From M3007 sp964484205 (GTDB lineage Bacteria > Bacteroidota > Bacteroidia > Chitinophagales > Saprospiraceae): a stretch of DNA of 64,000 nucleotides. The DNA is taken from assembly GCA_964484205.1 (NCBI GenBank), contig CAZAEZ010000023.1, positions 33,919 to 97,918 of the forward strand, given 5' to 3'. The translations under genes were made by a program, and so were the position numbers. Of this stretch, positions 9,149-17,434 are shown in pieces (the first letter of the stretch is position 1; the number at the start of each line of letters is the position of its first letter). The notes below the pieces were generated by a model that saw only the letters and a list, made by a program, of their open reading frames with translations, was not told the origin of the DNA and made no database searches.

Positions 9149-10471
9149 TCAAATCAGGCCCCGCGACTTCAATTCAAGATACTTGTTGATCGTGTCCAAG
9201 GTCAAATCTTCCGGCTTGGTCAGAATAGCCTGAATGCCGTATTGCCGCAGTTTGTACACCATTTCTTTTTTCTCCTGCAAAAACTGCCGCGCCACGGTTT
9301 GCCGGTAAATATCGGCAGTGCGGTGCACATCTTCCTGGGCCAGCGCCCGGATTTCCGTGTTTTCAAAAAAGACCACCACCAGCAGGTGGAAGCGGTTGAG
9401 GCGGCGCAAAGTCGGCAAAGCACGCTCCAGGGCATACATGCTTTCAAAATTGGTGAACAACAACAACAACGCCCGCATGCTGATCATCCGCCGCACAGCC
9501 TCGTAGAGTAGTTCGTAGTTCGACTCGCCGGTGCGCTCCTTTTCCCGGTACAGCGACTCCAGTATCCGGCTCAACTGCCCGGCACTTCGCTCGGCTTTCA
9601 AGGTGGCGCCGATCACGTCGGAAAAGGTCAGCAAACCTGCCTTGTCCTGTTTTTTCAAAATAATATTGCTGATGGCCAGCGTGGTATTGATCGCATAATC
9701 CATCAGGCTAAGACCATCGAACGGCATACGCATCACCCGGCTTTTATCGACGATGCAGTACACCTGCTGGCTGCGCTCGTCTTCGTACTGGTTCACCATG
9801 AGCGCCGCACGACGGCTGGAGGCTTTCCAGTTGATGCTCCGGTAGTCGTCGCCCTGCACGTAGTTTTTAATCTGTTCAAACTCGTAACTGTGCCCGATCC
9901 GGCGAATTTTCTTGATGCCCGTCTCATGCGCAATGTGCTGCATGGCGCGCAGTTCGTAGCGCTTCATTTGAATGATGGAAGGGTAAACGGCCACCTCCTG
10001 GGGCTGTACAAAAATTACCCGTCGCTCCACCAGCCCAAGCCGGGTGGCCACAAACACGTTGATATTGCCAAAATGATACGCCCCGCGGGTCAGGGGCCGC
10101 AACTCGTACCGGATAGACGATTGCTCCGCAGGCGCCATAACCAGGCGCTCCGCAAAATCGCGGCGCTGAAACTGTACCGGCAATTCATCCACCACGCTAA
10201 GCCGCAGCCGGAGCGCGCCGGCATTGTGCAAACGCAAAGTCACCGGATTCGGGTCGCTCAACGAAAATACCAGATTGAGTTCCCGCACGCACAGCACATT
10301 TGGCCTGCGGCCAAAAAGCAGGAACCCGTCAGCCAAAACCAATGCCACACCAACTGCAAACGCGGCCTTCGCAACAGGAAACAACGCGGGCACCGGAAAT
10401 GCCAGCGCAAACAACGCGATCAGGCCGCCAAAAAGCCAGAAAAAACGATTGGTAAGGTAGAGGTTACGCAT
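9149..10471 (-). CDS. DUF58 domain-containing protein
   Basis: A 440-residue protein. ATG at 10471 (MRNLYLTNRFFW) is preferred; an upstream extension would be encoded by the repeat region. Two hydrophobic segments near residues 10-55 anchor it. After a beta-sandwich-like region comes the DUF58 signature GHSYEFEQIKNYVQGDDYRS followed by INWKASSRR near residue 225, then a von Willebrand-A-like region with YCIVDKSR, LLTFSD and LLLLFTNFES. DUF58 proteins usually sit with MoxR AAA ATPases and membrane VWA proteins, and are thought to aid envelope or enzyme maturation. No moxR lies next to it in this window. Confidence 0.9.
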   Translation of the reverse strand: MRNLYLTNRFFWLFGGLIALFALAFPVPALFPVAKAAFAVGVALVLADGFLLFGRRPNVLCVRELNLVFSLSDPNPVTLRLHNAGALRLRLSVVDELPVQFQRRDFAERLVMAPAEQSSIRYELRPLTRGAYHFGNINVFVATRLGLVERRVIFVQPQEVAVYPSIIQMKRYELRAMQHIAHETGIKKIRRIGHSYEFEQIKNYVQGDDYRSINWKASSRRAALMVNQYEDERSQQVYCIVDKSRVMRMPFDGLSLMDYAINTTLAISNIILKKQDKAGLLTFSDVIGATLKAERSAGQLSRILESLYREKERTGESNYELLYEAVRRMISMRALLLLFTNFESMYALERALPTLRRLNRFHLLVVVFFENTEIRALAQEDVHRTADIYRQTVARQFLQEKKEMVYKLRQYGIQAILTKPEDLTLDTINKYLELKSRGLI

Positions 10472-10482
10472 AATTTGATGTT

Positions 10483-10634
10483 GTAGGGGCGACCCTCGCG
10501 GTCGCCCACCCTCGCGGTCGCCCGGAATCGCGGTCGCCCGGAATCGCGGTCGCCCGGAATTGCGGTCGCCCAAATATACGATTACCCAAATTTGCAGTTG
10601 CCCGCATGTTTACCGTTGCCGGTGCTTTAACATA
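10483..10634. repeat. GTAGGGGCGACC element with decaying 16-base tandem array
   Basis: It starts GTAGGGGCGACC and continues as units of the form CGCGGTCGCCCGGAAT. Two copies are exact, then successive 16-base units drift (tgcggtcgcccaaata, tacgattacccaaatt, tgcagttgcccgcatg, tttaccgttgccggtg). The drift increases toward the right end while the 16-base period holds. Confidence 0.7.
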
Positions 10635-10685
10635 GCCGGCCTGCATTCCGGACTGTCGAAACATGCAATAAAACCACGATCTTCC

Positions 10686-10820
10686 GTAGGGGCGACCCTT
10701 ACGGTCGCCCGCAAAACAATGGTCGCCCAATCATCCCGGGCGACCGCAAGGACGGGCGACCGCAAAACAAGGACGGGCGACCGCAAAACAAGGACGGGCG
10801 ACCGCAAGGGTCGCCCCTAC
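10686..10820. repeat. Inverted GTAGGGGCGACC element with 21-base tandem units
   Basis: The element begins GTAGGGGCGACCCTTACGG and ends with the complement (CGCAAGGGTCGCCCCTAC). Inside are exact 21-base units starting GACGGGCGACCGC and a central copy in the opposite sense. The inverted ends and inner tandem units resemble a palindromic intergenic repeat that has expanded locally. Confidence 0.75.
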
Positions 10821-10860
10821 ATCAGCACGGGGTGGGAGGTTTAGCCCGGATTCACACGAT

Positions 10861-11850
10861 TCAACCAACTGCCAATGCCGTTGCAGCAATTTCCGCATTC
10901 CATCCGACGGCTTCAAAAAGCAACCGGTATTCTTCCGGAATGTACAGGCGGTCTTCCGGGTTGGGGATCGTGTAGTACAGTTCGGGGGCAAGCAGGCGGT
11001 TGCGCCCGGGCTGCGACAGGTCGATCACATACCGGCTGGGCGCTTTCCCGCGGCTGATATAACGCAGTTCAAAAGGTTCGAGGCGCAGCGAATCCTGTGG
11101 GTCAAAAACACCCAGGCCGGCACGCCGGGCATCCTGAACATTGCGGCGCGCTTTGGTCAATTTGGAGGACCGTTGTACGGTTTTCCAAAAGGCGTCGGGC
11201 GCCAGATTTTCCGGCAAAAACGGCTGGCCGATGAGGAAGGGTTGAATGTTGGGCCAGATAAAATAAGGCAGTGCCGCGCCCGAGGCCAGCTGCCGCTCGT
11301 TGTAACTGATGGCCGGCAGTGTTTTTCGGAGTTGGGCGTCTTCGAAGTTGTCCCTTCCGGGGTGGAGGTAGCACAACAGGCGGCCGGTACCGTCGAGAAA
11401 TTCGTGCCCGAAGGCCATGAAAAAACCGAATTCTTCCTTCGGTTTTCCCGACTTTTCCAGGTCTTCCTGAATAGTCGCCTCAAGTGTACGTTGGCCCCGT
11501 TCGGCCTGGCGGGCATGGTTGGCGGCAAGATCAATGCCGTCGCCAATGCGGACTTCCAGGTGGAGCATGAGCCCTTCGTACAAATTCAGGTTCACACGCC
11601 AGTCGCCACTTGTAAAAAAATCGGCCCAACGTGCATTTTTCAGCGAAACAAACGAAGCCCCCGGGAGCGGATAGCTGACCTCTGCGGTATCAATACCCAG
11701 AAAGCGTACCCCCAGGTCTTCGGTCAGGCGAATGTTCACCGTATCGCCGTCGTGCACAATTTGCCGTACAGAACCGACGTGGTCGCCGTGTGTACCGAGC
11801 ATACCGTACCCGATTTTAAAGCCTTGCCGGCTCAACCCAAGTGCGTTCAT
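10861..11850 (-). CDS. Staphylococcal-nuclease-like (SNase fold) protein
   Basis: A 329-residue protein. Residues about 25-60 read SVRQIVHDGDTVNIRL then VRFLGIDTAEVSYP, the classic SNase core (DGDT...RFLGIDTPE) with its calcium-binding Asp and first catalytic Arg. The remainder lacks an easily seen second catalytic Arg-Glu pair in the usual spacing, and the protein is about twice the usual SNase length with an unfamiliar C-terminal half, so activity is uncertain. No signal peptide is evident. It starts 20 bases after the PaaD-like gene on the same strand, suggesting co-transcription. Confidence 0.7.
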   Translation of the reverse strand: MNALGLSRQGFKIGYGMLGTHGDHVGSVRQIVHDGDTVNIRLTEDLGVRFLGIDTAEVSYPLPGASFVSLKNARWADFFTSGDWRVNLNLYEGLMLHLEVRIGDGIDLAANHARQAERGQRTLEATIQEDLEKSGKPKEEFGFFMAFGHEFLDGTGRLLCYLHPGRDNFEDAQLRKTLPAISYNERQLASGAALPYFIWPNIQPFLIGQPFLPENLAPDAFWKTVQRSSKLTKARRNVQDARRAGLGVFDPQDSLRLEPFELRYISRGKAPSRYVIDLSQPGRNRLLAPELYYTIPNPEDRLYIPEEYRLLFEAVGWNAEIAATALAVG

Positions 11851-11870
11851 GTTATATGTTTTTTATAAGG

Positions 11871-12389
11871 TTAGGAATGGCATTTGAAATAGTCGAACGG
11901 CTCGAGGCAATCCAAACATTTAAACAATGCTTTGCAGGCAGTGGAGCCAAACTGAGCGATCATTTCGGTGTTGGTGGAGCCACAGTGCGGGCACCGGAGG
12001 ATTCGGCGTTCGCCAAAAAGCGCTTGTTTGTCCAAACTGGCTTCGGCGGGCGGTGCAATGCCAAACTGTTCGAGTTTTTGCCGGCCCGCTTCAGACATCC
12101 AGTCGGTGGTCCAGGCCGGACTGAGTATCGTGGTAATTTTTACTTTTTCAAATCCGCCTTCCTGAAGCGTTGCGCGAATATTCACCTCAATGGTATTCAT
12201 GGCAGGGCATCCGCTATACGTCGGCGTGATTACTACCTCCAGCGTATCCGGGTCGAATTCGTCCCAGCGCAGGTCGCGGAGAATACCCAAGTCGGCAATC
12301 GTCAGGACCGGAATTTCCGGGTCGCACACGGTGTCCAGCAGGCGTGCTGCTTCGGCCATTTGGCCGGCCTTTGTTTTTACTTCGGTCAT
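11871..12389 (-). CDS. paaD: PaaD-like phenylacetyl-CoA epoxidase accessory protein
   Basis: A 172-residue protein with the MIP18/DUF59 fold: CDPEIPVLTIADLGILRD near residue 22, TPTYSGCPAM near residue 55, then a C-terminal zinc-type region CPHCGS...CLDCLEPFDYFKCH. This combination is PaaD (PaaJ), an accessory protein for the phenylacetyl-CoA epoxygenase complex thought to help iron or iron-sulphur assembly. The other paa subunits are normally adjacent, but no paaA, B, C or E is present here, so it is either a detached copy or repurposed. It sits upstream of the SNase-like gene. Confidence 0.85.
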   Translation of the reverse strand: MTEVKTKAGQMAEAARLLDTVCDPEIPVLTIADLGILRDLRWDEFDPDTLEVVITPTYSGCPAMNTIEVNIRATLQEGGFEKVKITTILSPAWTTDWMSEAGRQKLEQFGIAPPAEASLDKQALFGERRILRCPHCGSTNTEMIAQFGSTACKALFKCLDCLEPFDYFKCHS

Positions 12390-12504
12390 AGCCCTATTCG
12401 TGGCATGTATTTGTGCAAACTATTTATTTACACAACGGCAAGATAAGGCGAATGTTCCGTTGATATGCCTGACGGCGGTCAGACGCGCTTCTGATTTTCG
12501 GCGA

Positions 12505-13476
12505 TTATTCCGAATAGCCGGAGCAAAATTCTAGTGCCCGCCGTTCGGCCCAGGTAAACGCATCGTTGGCGGTCATAAAGCCGCAGTGCCCGCCCGTTGC
12601 GGGAAGTTCCAGGTGAAAGTAGGCGTGATCGCGGGCAATTGCCTCGGGCATACAGGCCGGGGTCAGAATGGGATCATTCCAGGCATTTACCAGCAGTGTG
12701 GGCACACGGATACCGGCAATGAAATTTTTGGCGGAAGCCTGTTTGTAAAACTCCGCGGCATCGCGATAACCGCAAATCGGCGCGCTGAACCACTCGTCAA
12801 AATCGCGCCAACGCCGTACCTCGGCGAGCCGTTCGGGTTGAAGCCTGCCGGGAAACTGGCGGTTTTTGTGCTGCACCTTGTGCCTCAGCGCGCGGAGGAA
12901 ACGCCGCCGGTAAAGCCGGTTGTCCCAGCGGTCGAGCACTTCGGCGCCCGATTCAAGGTCGCAAGGCGCAGAAAACACCGCTGCCGCCCGGATTTGTTCG
13001 GGCGCCTGCGCGCCGTGTACGCCCAGGTATTTCATGGTGATGTTGGCGCCCATGCTGTAGCCGACCAGGACAATTTGCTGGTATCGCTTGCTGGCCAGGG
13101 CGTGTTGCACAACGGTATGGATGTCGTCGGTGTCGCCATGATGGTACATCCGGAAGGCCCGGTTCATTTCGCCGGAGCAGGACCGACAATTCCAGGCCAG
13201 TACGTCCCAACCTTCCCGGGAAAAAATTTTGGCGGTTCCAAGAATATACTGCCGGTCGGAGCTCCCCTCAAGCCCGTGGGTCAACACCGCCAGGCGCTTG
13301 TTTTGTTTTCGAATCCAATCGATATCCAGAAAATCCCCATCGGGGGTCCGGATGCGCTCCCGGGTGTATTGCACCCCTTCCACCCGGCGCAAAATGCCGG
13401 GTATGATCGTTTGCAAATGCCCGTTTGATTGCCAAAAGGGCGGGCCGGGATAGGATGAGGATGGGAGCAGTGGCAT
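12505..13476 (-). CDS. YheT-family alpha/beta hydrolase
   Basis: A 323-residue protein. The N-terminus NGHLQTIIPGILRR is the hallmark of the YheT (UPF0017) family. The alpha/beta-hydrolase triad is visible: Ser in VLVGYSMGAN (near residue 142), Asp in LVNAWNDPIL, and His in TGGHCGF near the C-terminus. Family members are presumed esterases or lipases in the cytoplasm with unknown natural substrate. Upstream on the minus strand is an array of (TTTTGAC) units that overlaps the probable promoter. Length is normal for the family. Confidence 0.92.
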   Translation of the reverse strand: MPLLPSSSYPGPPFWQSNGHLQTIIPGILRRVEGVQYTRERIRTPDGDFLDIDWIRKQNKRLAVLTHGLEGSSDRQYILGTAKIFSREGWDVLAWNCRSCSGEMNRAFRMYHHGDTDDIHTVVQHALASKRYQQIVLVGYSMGANITMKYLGVHGAQAPEQIRAAAVFSAPCDLESGAEVLDRWDNRLYRRRFLRALRHKVQHKNRQFPGRLQPERLAEVRRWRDFDEWFSAPICGYRDAAEFYKQASAKNFIAGIRVPTLLVNAWNDPILTPACMPEAIARDHAYFHLELPATGGHCGFMTANDAFTWAERRALEFCSGYSE

Positions 13477-13502
13477 GATCCGGGAAGGTCAAAATGCAAA
13501 AG

Positions 13503-13613
13503 GTAAAAGTCAAAAGTCAAAAGTCAAAAGTCAAAAGTCAAAAGGTAGATGGAGCCGGCCGATGGCCTGATCGATCTACCTTTTGACTTTTAATTTTACA
13601 TTTTGACTTTTAC
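13503..13613. repeat. Seven-base tandem array (AAAAGTC)n with inverted arm
   Basis: From 13503 the unit AAAAGTC repeats five times with period seven, followed by a GGTAGAT...ATCTACC hairpin core and then complementary TTTTGACTTTT units at 13576-13613. It fills the gap between the response-regulator stop (13619) and the YheT start (13476). On the minus strand the array ends in TTTTACCTTTTGC, close to a TAnnTTTG promoter box. Confidence 0.75.
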
Positions 13614-13618
13614 ATTGC

Positions 13619-14344
13619 TCAAACCATGTCTTTGACCAGCAACTGGAAACCGTTGCCGTGAATATTGACAATTTCGATGCTGGGATCGTAAGCGAGGTAT
13701 TTCCGCAGTTTGGTCACAAATACGTCCATCGAACGTGCGGTGAAGTAATTGTCTTCGTGCCAAATCTTGGTCAGCGCTTCGGAGCGCGGTGTGACGTCGT
13801 TGAGGTACTTGCAAAACATCCGGAGGAGTTCCGCTTCTTTCGGGCTGAGTTTGCGTTGCGGTTCCGCATCGGCAGGCGGGTCATTGAGCGTCAGAATACG
13901 AAGCGGATAGTTAAAGTGGTATTTGCCGATTACATATTCGCGCTGTTCGTCGCGCGGATCGGAGGTTTTATTCACGCGTTTCAGGACGGCCTGGATACGC
14001 AGCAACAGTTCTTCCGAATTGAAGGGTTTGGCGATATAGTCATCGGCGCCAATTTTAAAACCTTGCAGGATATCATCCTTCATGGTTTTGGCAGTCAGAA
14101 AAATCAGGGGTACTTCCTGATCGCGTTCGCGGATTTCTTTTGCCAGGGTGAAGCCGTCTTTACGCGGCATCATAACGTCGAGAATGCACAAGTCAAACTG
14201 GTCCTTTCGGAAAGCTTCCAGACCGAGCATCCCGTCGGTAGCCAGCGTTACTGCATAGTCGTGCATTTCAAGATAAGAGCGGAGCACATCGCCAAAGTTC
14301 TGATCATCCTCTACAAGCAGGATTTTGTAATTCGCATTTGCCAT
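13619..14344 (-). CDS. OmpR/RprY-type DNA-binding response regulator
   Basis: A 241-residue two-component regulator. The receiver domain (1-125) shows the acidic pair in LVEDDQNF, the phosphorylated Asp in LCILDVMMPRKDG (near residue 54), Thr in FLTAK and Lys in YIAKPF. The C-terminal winged helix (about 140-238) has LSPKEAELLRMF and SMDVFVTKLRKYL. The sequence is closest in style to RprY, a stress-related Bacteroidota regulator. No sensor kinase lies next to it, so its partner is elsewhere. Confidence 0.95.
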   Translation of the reverse strand: MANANYKILLVEDDQNFGDVLRSYLEMHDYAVTLATDGMLGLEAFRKDQFDLCILDVMMPRKDGFTLAKEIRERDQEVPLIFLTAKTMKDDILQGFKIGADDYIAKPFNSEELLLRIQAVLKRVNKTSDPRDEQREYVIGKYHFNYPLRILTLNDPPADAEPQRKLSPKEAELLRMFCKYLNDVTPRSEALTKIWHEDNYFTARSMDVFVTKLRKYLAYDPSIEIVNIHGNGFQLLVKDMV

Positions 14345-14838
14345 AAAAAACCGGTTCGTTGTCGTAGTTTGTGTAGTGAGAGTGAGGGTAAATGCGCGGA
14401 TTAAAACGCTTTACACGCGAGTTTTTCGGGAAATTAAGAGGTCCATAACAGCATTATGGTGGATATAACGAATTTTAAACTGGCACAGTATACCACAGGC
14501 TGCGAGGGCGCTAATTTTGTTAAAATTGTAAATTTTCGGCATTTTTTGCAGGCAGCGCATGCAGCGTTAAAGCGCCGTTAAAACAACACTTTTACCTGGG
14601 AACTCCCCGCCTAGGTCGAATTTTTTTAGAACGGCACATTCAGCATACGCAACTTGATTCCCGGCAGCTTGTCTTTGCCCCCAGCCGTTAAACTCGTGTT
14701 AATTTCAGGATAAAGACACAAACGCATTTTTAAGTACGAATTTTTTCGTAGTAAATTCGCCAAACAAATTTTTCTTGTTAACCAAGCGCTGTGCCTGCCA
14801 TTTTGCCTGCACGGGAAACGCTAAAACTTCTTACAGTT
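14345..14838. other. Intergenic region between divergent genes
   Basis: These 490 bases separate the response regulator (minus) from the PDZ protein (plus). I found no gene. A short TACGAATTTTTTCGTA inverted repeat lies near 14734, followed by GTAAATTCGCC at 14751, the same string seen 135 bases before the acyl-CoA dehydrogenase; TAAATTCG may be a variant -7 box. Nothing else stands out. Confidence 0.4.
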
Positions 14839-16638
14839 ATGAAAACAATCGGAACCTTCCTTCTTTCCACAAGCATACTTATGCTGTTGCCCTGGTGCCT
14901 TAACACTGCACTGGCGCAGGAAAACGAGCCGGTATCTGAAAAGAAAATCGTGATCACCAAACGCACCCTGGATCCGGACGGCACCGAAACCACTGAAACC
15001 ATTGTTAAAAAAGGCAAGGCTGCAGAAGATTTTGACGTAGAACAATACGTCGAAGAAAACCGCGCCGATAACGTCGAACTCGATGTCCGGGTACAAGACG
15101 CCGACGACGAGAACAGAAAAGTAATCGTCAAACGCCGCACCCATAAAAACGCCGACTGGGTGCATGAGCTGGAAAACAACCTCAATGAGGTTGCCGACGA
15201 ACTCGTGTTTTGGGACGGCCAAAAACGCGGCTTTCTCGGAGTGCGCCCGGAAGGCAAAGACGATGCCTCGGCGCCCGGCGTGGAAGTTGATATCGTTGCG
15301 GAATCCGGCGCCGCCGCTGCCGGCTTGCAGGATGGCGATGTGCTGTTGAAACTCAACGACACGCCGATCAACAAGTGGGCCGATATTACCGCCTTCATGA
15401 AAAACACGGCGCCGGAGGACAAGGTCCGGGTGACCTACGCCCGCAACGGGCAGGAAAGTACCGTTGACGCGGTTTTAGGCAAGCAAAAAATGGCAAATTT
15501 TGATCTGAACATTGATCCCGACAACTTTAATTTTGACTACGATCTGGACGTCAATGTCGATACCGATTGGGACGAACGGCAAAAAGACGCCTGCCTGGGC
15601 GTGTACACTTCCGCTTCGGGCGAAGGCGATAACCAGGGCGCCAGGATTTCCAACTTCACCGACGAATCGGCTGCCGTAGAAGCCCAAATGGCGACCGGCG
15701 ATGTGATTACCGCCGTCAATGGCATGCGGGTAAAAGGCCATGATCAGCTCTGGGACGAAATTGCCAAGTATAAAGTGGGCGATCAGGTCAGTGTGGAATT
15801 TTTACGGGAAAACCAACCGCGTCAGATACAGGCAACGCTGAAAGCCTGCCGGAGTAAAGAAGAGAACCTTGCACCGAAAGATGTTGAAGTCAAAATCCGG
15901 CAGAAAGATGCCTGCCTGGGCGTGTACAGCGCCGCATTTACCGAAGGCACTGCCGAAGGCGCCGGCATCACCGAATTCACCAAAGAATCGGCGGCCCGCG
16001 AAGCCGACATGCAGGTTGGCGATGTGATCACAGCGATCAACGGCGTTGCGGTAAAAGGGCACAGCCAATTGTGGGATGAAATTGCAAAATACCCCGTCGG
16101 GGAGCCGGTAAATGTGGATTTCCTGCGTGAAAATCAACCGCGCCAAATTCAGGCCACACTGAAAGCCTGCCGCGACAACTCCAGCCGCGTACGGGTACTC
16201 GAACTGGATCAATCGGAAAACGAACTGCACCGGGAATTCTTCCTCTGGAACTGGGATGAAAACGACCGCGACAACCTGCGCCAAACCCGGATCATTACCA
16301 TTCGCCGCGGCGCCGAAGGCGATGCCGCCAAAGTTGATCTGGAACCGGAAACTCCGGCCGCTACCGACCGCACCGACCGGAACCTCCAACTCGAAGGCTT
16401 CCGCGCTTATCCGAACCCGTCGCAGGGCCAGGTTACCGTCGAATTTCACAGCGAGCCCTTGCCAACGGTCGTTTCGCTGCTCGATATGTCGGGGCGCCAA
16501 CTGTTCCGGGAAGAACTCAACGCATTCAGCGGCGATTATTTCCAGCAGTTTGACCTTTCAGAGTATGCCAAGGGCACCATCGTTATCCATATTGCTCAGA
16601 ACGGAAAAGTATTCACGGAGCAAATTATCGTGAACTGA
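14839..16638 (+). CDS. Secreted triple-PDZ protein with T9SS sorting domain
   Basis: A 599-residue protein. ATG at 14839 gives signal peptide MKTIGTFLLSTSILMLLP...ALAQ. An acidic region follows (EQYVEENRADNVELDVR), then three PDZ domains: the first from about residue 130 (FLGVRPEGK), the second from about 250 and the third from about 356, both opening DACLGVY and ending RQIQATLKACR. Domains two and three are near-identical tandem copies. The C-terminus (about 520-599) is a T9SS type A sorting domain beginning FRAYPNPSQGQ. No protease domain is present, so it probably binds peptides or partners at the cell surface. It ends just before a strong terminator. Confidence 0.9.
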   Translation: MKTIGTFLLSTSILMLLPWCLNTALAQENEPVSEKKIVITKRTLDPDGTETTETIVKKGKAAEDFDVEQYVEENRADNVELDVRVQDADDENRKVIVKRRTHKNADWVHELENNLNEVADELVFWDGQKRGFLGVRPEGKDDASAPGVEVDIVAESGAAAAGLQDGDVLLKLNDTPINKWADITAFMKNTAPEDKVRVTYARNGQESTVDAVLGKQKMANFDLNIDPDNFNFDYDLDVNVDTDWDERQKDACLGVYTSASGEGDNQGARISNFTDESAAVEAQMATGDVITAVNGMRVKGHDQLWDEIAKYKVGDQVSVEFLRENQPRQIQATLKACRSKEENLAPKDVEVKIRQKDACLGVYSAAFTEGTAEGAGITEFTKESAAREADMQVGDVITAINGVAVKGHSQLWDEIAKYPVGEPVNVDFLRENQPRQIQATLKACRDNSSRVRVLELDQSENELHREFFLWNWDENDRDNLRQTRIITIRRGAEGDAAKVDLEPETPAATDRTDRNLQLEGFRAYPNPSQGQVTVEFHSEPLPTVVSLLDMSGRQLFREELNAFSGDYFQQFDLSEYAKGTIVIHIAQNGKVFTEQIIVN

Positions 16639-16669
16639 TTCGGGCAGATTTTACTGCCTTGAAAATTGC

Positions 16670-16708
16670 AGGGCCGCGCGATTGCTCGCGCGGCCCTGTT
16701 TGTTTTTA
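16670..16708 (+). terminator. Intrinsic terminator after the PDZ gene
   Basis: GGGCCGCGCGA (16671-16681) pairs perfectly with TCGCGCGGCCC (16686-16696) around a four-base loop, and a T-rich tail (tgtttgttttta) follows. It lies 32 bases after the PDZ-protein stop and isolates that gene from the lipoprotein downstream. Confidence 0.88.
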
Positions 16709-16759
16709 TAAGACGGCTGCTAATTTTACGTTTGCATAAAAAGCAAAACCACGATTAAA

Positions 16760-17362
16760 ATGCAAAAACGAACACTGTATTTGCTCTTGTTCTTGTACAT
16801 CCTGCCGGGAGCAGGTTGCCGGTCGGATGTCGAAACGGTAGAAGCGCCCAATGAGTTTGGGCAATTGGAACGTTTTGAACGCCGGAAAAAAGATTTTGCC
16901 AAAGAAGGCCTGTACCAACGCTTTCACAAAGACGGCCACCTGCTGGAGGAAGCACATTATGCCAACGACAGCCTCCACGGCGAACGCAAGTTTTTTTTCC
17001 AAAATGGCAAAACAGAGCGCATTGAACACCACCGCAAAGGTGTTTTTCACGGCAAATACCAGCAGTTTTATGAAACCGGCCAGATCCAATTGGAACAGGA
17101 ATTCAATAACGGTGTCCTGGAAGGCATCGGCACGGCCTGGTATCCCAACGGCCGGATGAAAGAAAAAGTCACCTTCAAAAACAACGAAGAAAACGGCCCC
17201 TTCGAAGAATGGTACGAAAACGGCAACGTAAAGGCAACCGGAAACTACCTCGATGGCGACAATGAGCACGGTACGCTAAAATTATACGACACCCTCGGGC
17301 AACTCGAACGCGTTTTAGAGTGCCAAAGAGGGGCATGCCGTACCACCTGGGAACGGGAGTGA
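16760..17362 (+). CDS. MORN/YwqK-repeat lipoprotein
   Basis: A 200-residue protein with lipoprotein signal MQKRTLYLLLFLYILPGAGC (anchored Cys at residue 20). The rest is a series of about 22-residue repeats of the MORN_2/YwqK type: GLYQRFHKDGHLLEEAHY, HGERKFFFQNGKTERIEH, HGKYQQFYETGQIQLEQEF, GIGTAWYPNGRMKEKVTF, GPFEEWYENGNVKATGNY. Such proteins are common in Bacteroidota; annotation as a YwqK antitoxin is by distant similarity only and no toxin partner is visible. Likely anchored in the outer membrane, binding an unknown partner. A strong terminator precedes it. Confidence 0.88.
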   Translation: MQKRTLYLLLFLYILPGAGCRSDVETVEAPNEFGQLERFERRKKDFAKEGLYQRFHKDGHLLEEAHYANDSLHGERKFFFQNGKTERIEHHRKGVFHGKYQQFYETGQIQLEQEFNNGVLEGIGTAWYPNGRMKEKVTFKNNEENGPFEEWYENGNVKATGNYLDGDNEHGTLKLYDTLGQLERVLECQRGACRTTWERE

Positions 17363-17397
17363 ATCGAGTGCGGAATACGGAGTGCGGAATACGGAAT
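17361..17397. repeat. Short seven-base array upstream of porQ
   Basis: Five units with period seven (gaatcga, gtgcgga, atacgga, gtgcgga, atacgga) start on the stop codon of the MORN gene and end 38 bases before the porQ start. The unit is the same as in the large array at 58868-59163. Confidence 0.65.
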
Positions 17398-17434
17398 GTG
17401 CCTGGCGCCTGCCGAATCATCATGAACCAGTTTT

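Larger units (their letters stand above)
10472..10860. other. Intergenic region filled by repeats
   Basis: This 390-base gap between the DUF58 and nuclease-like genes is nearly all repeat (see 10483-10634 and 10686-10820). The frames open across it encode repetitive GRPRFRATAIPGDR or RTGDRKT strings and are by-products of the repeat. Confidence 0.75.

Noticed and set aside
10464..10844. Several open frames on both strands with GRPRFRATAI or RTGDRKT repeats
   Set aside because: They are translations of the 16- and 21-base repeat arrays.
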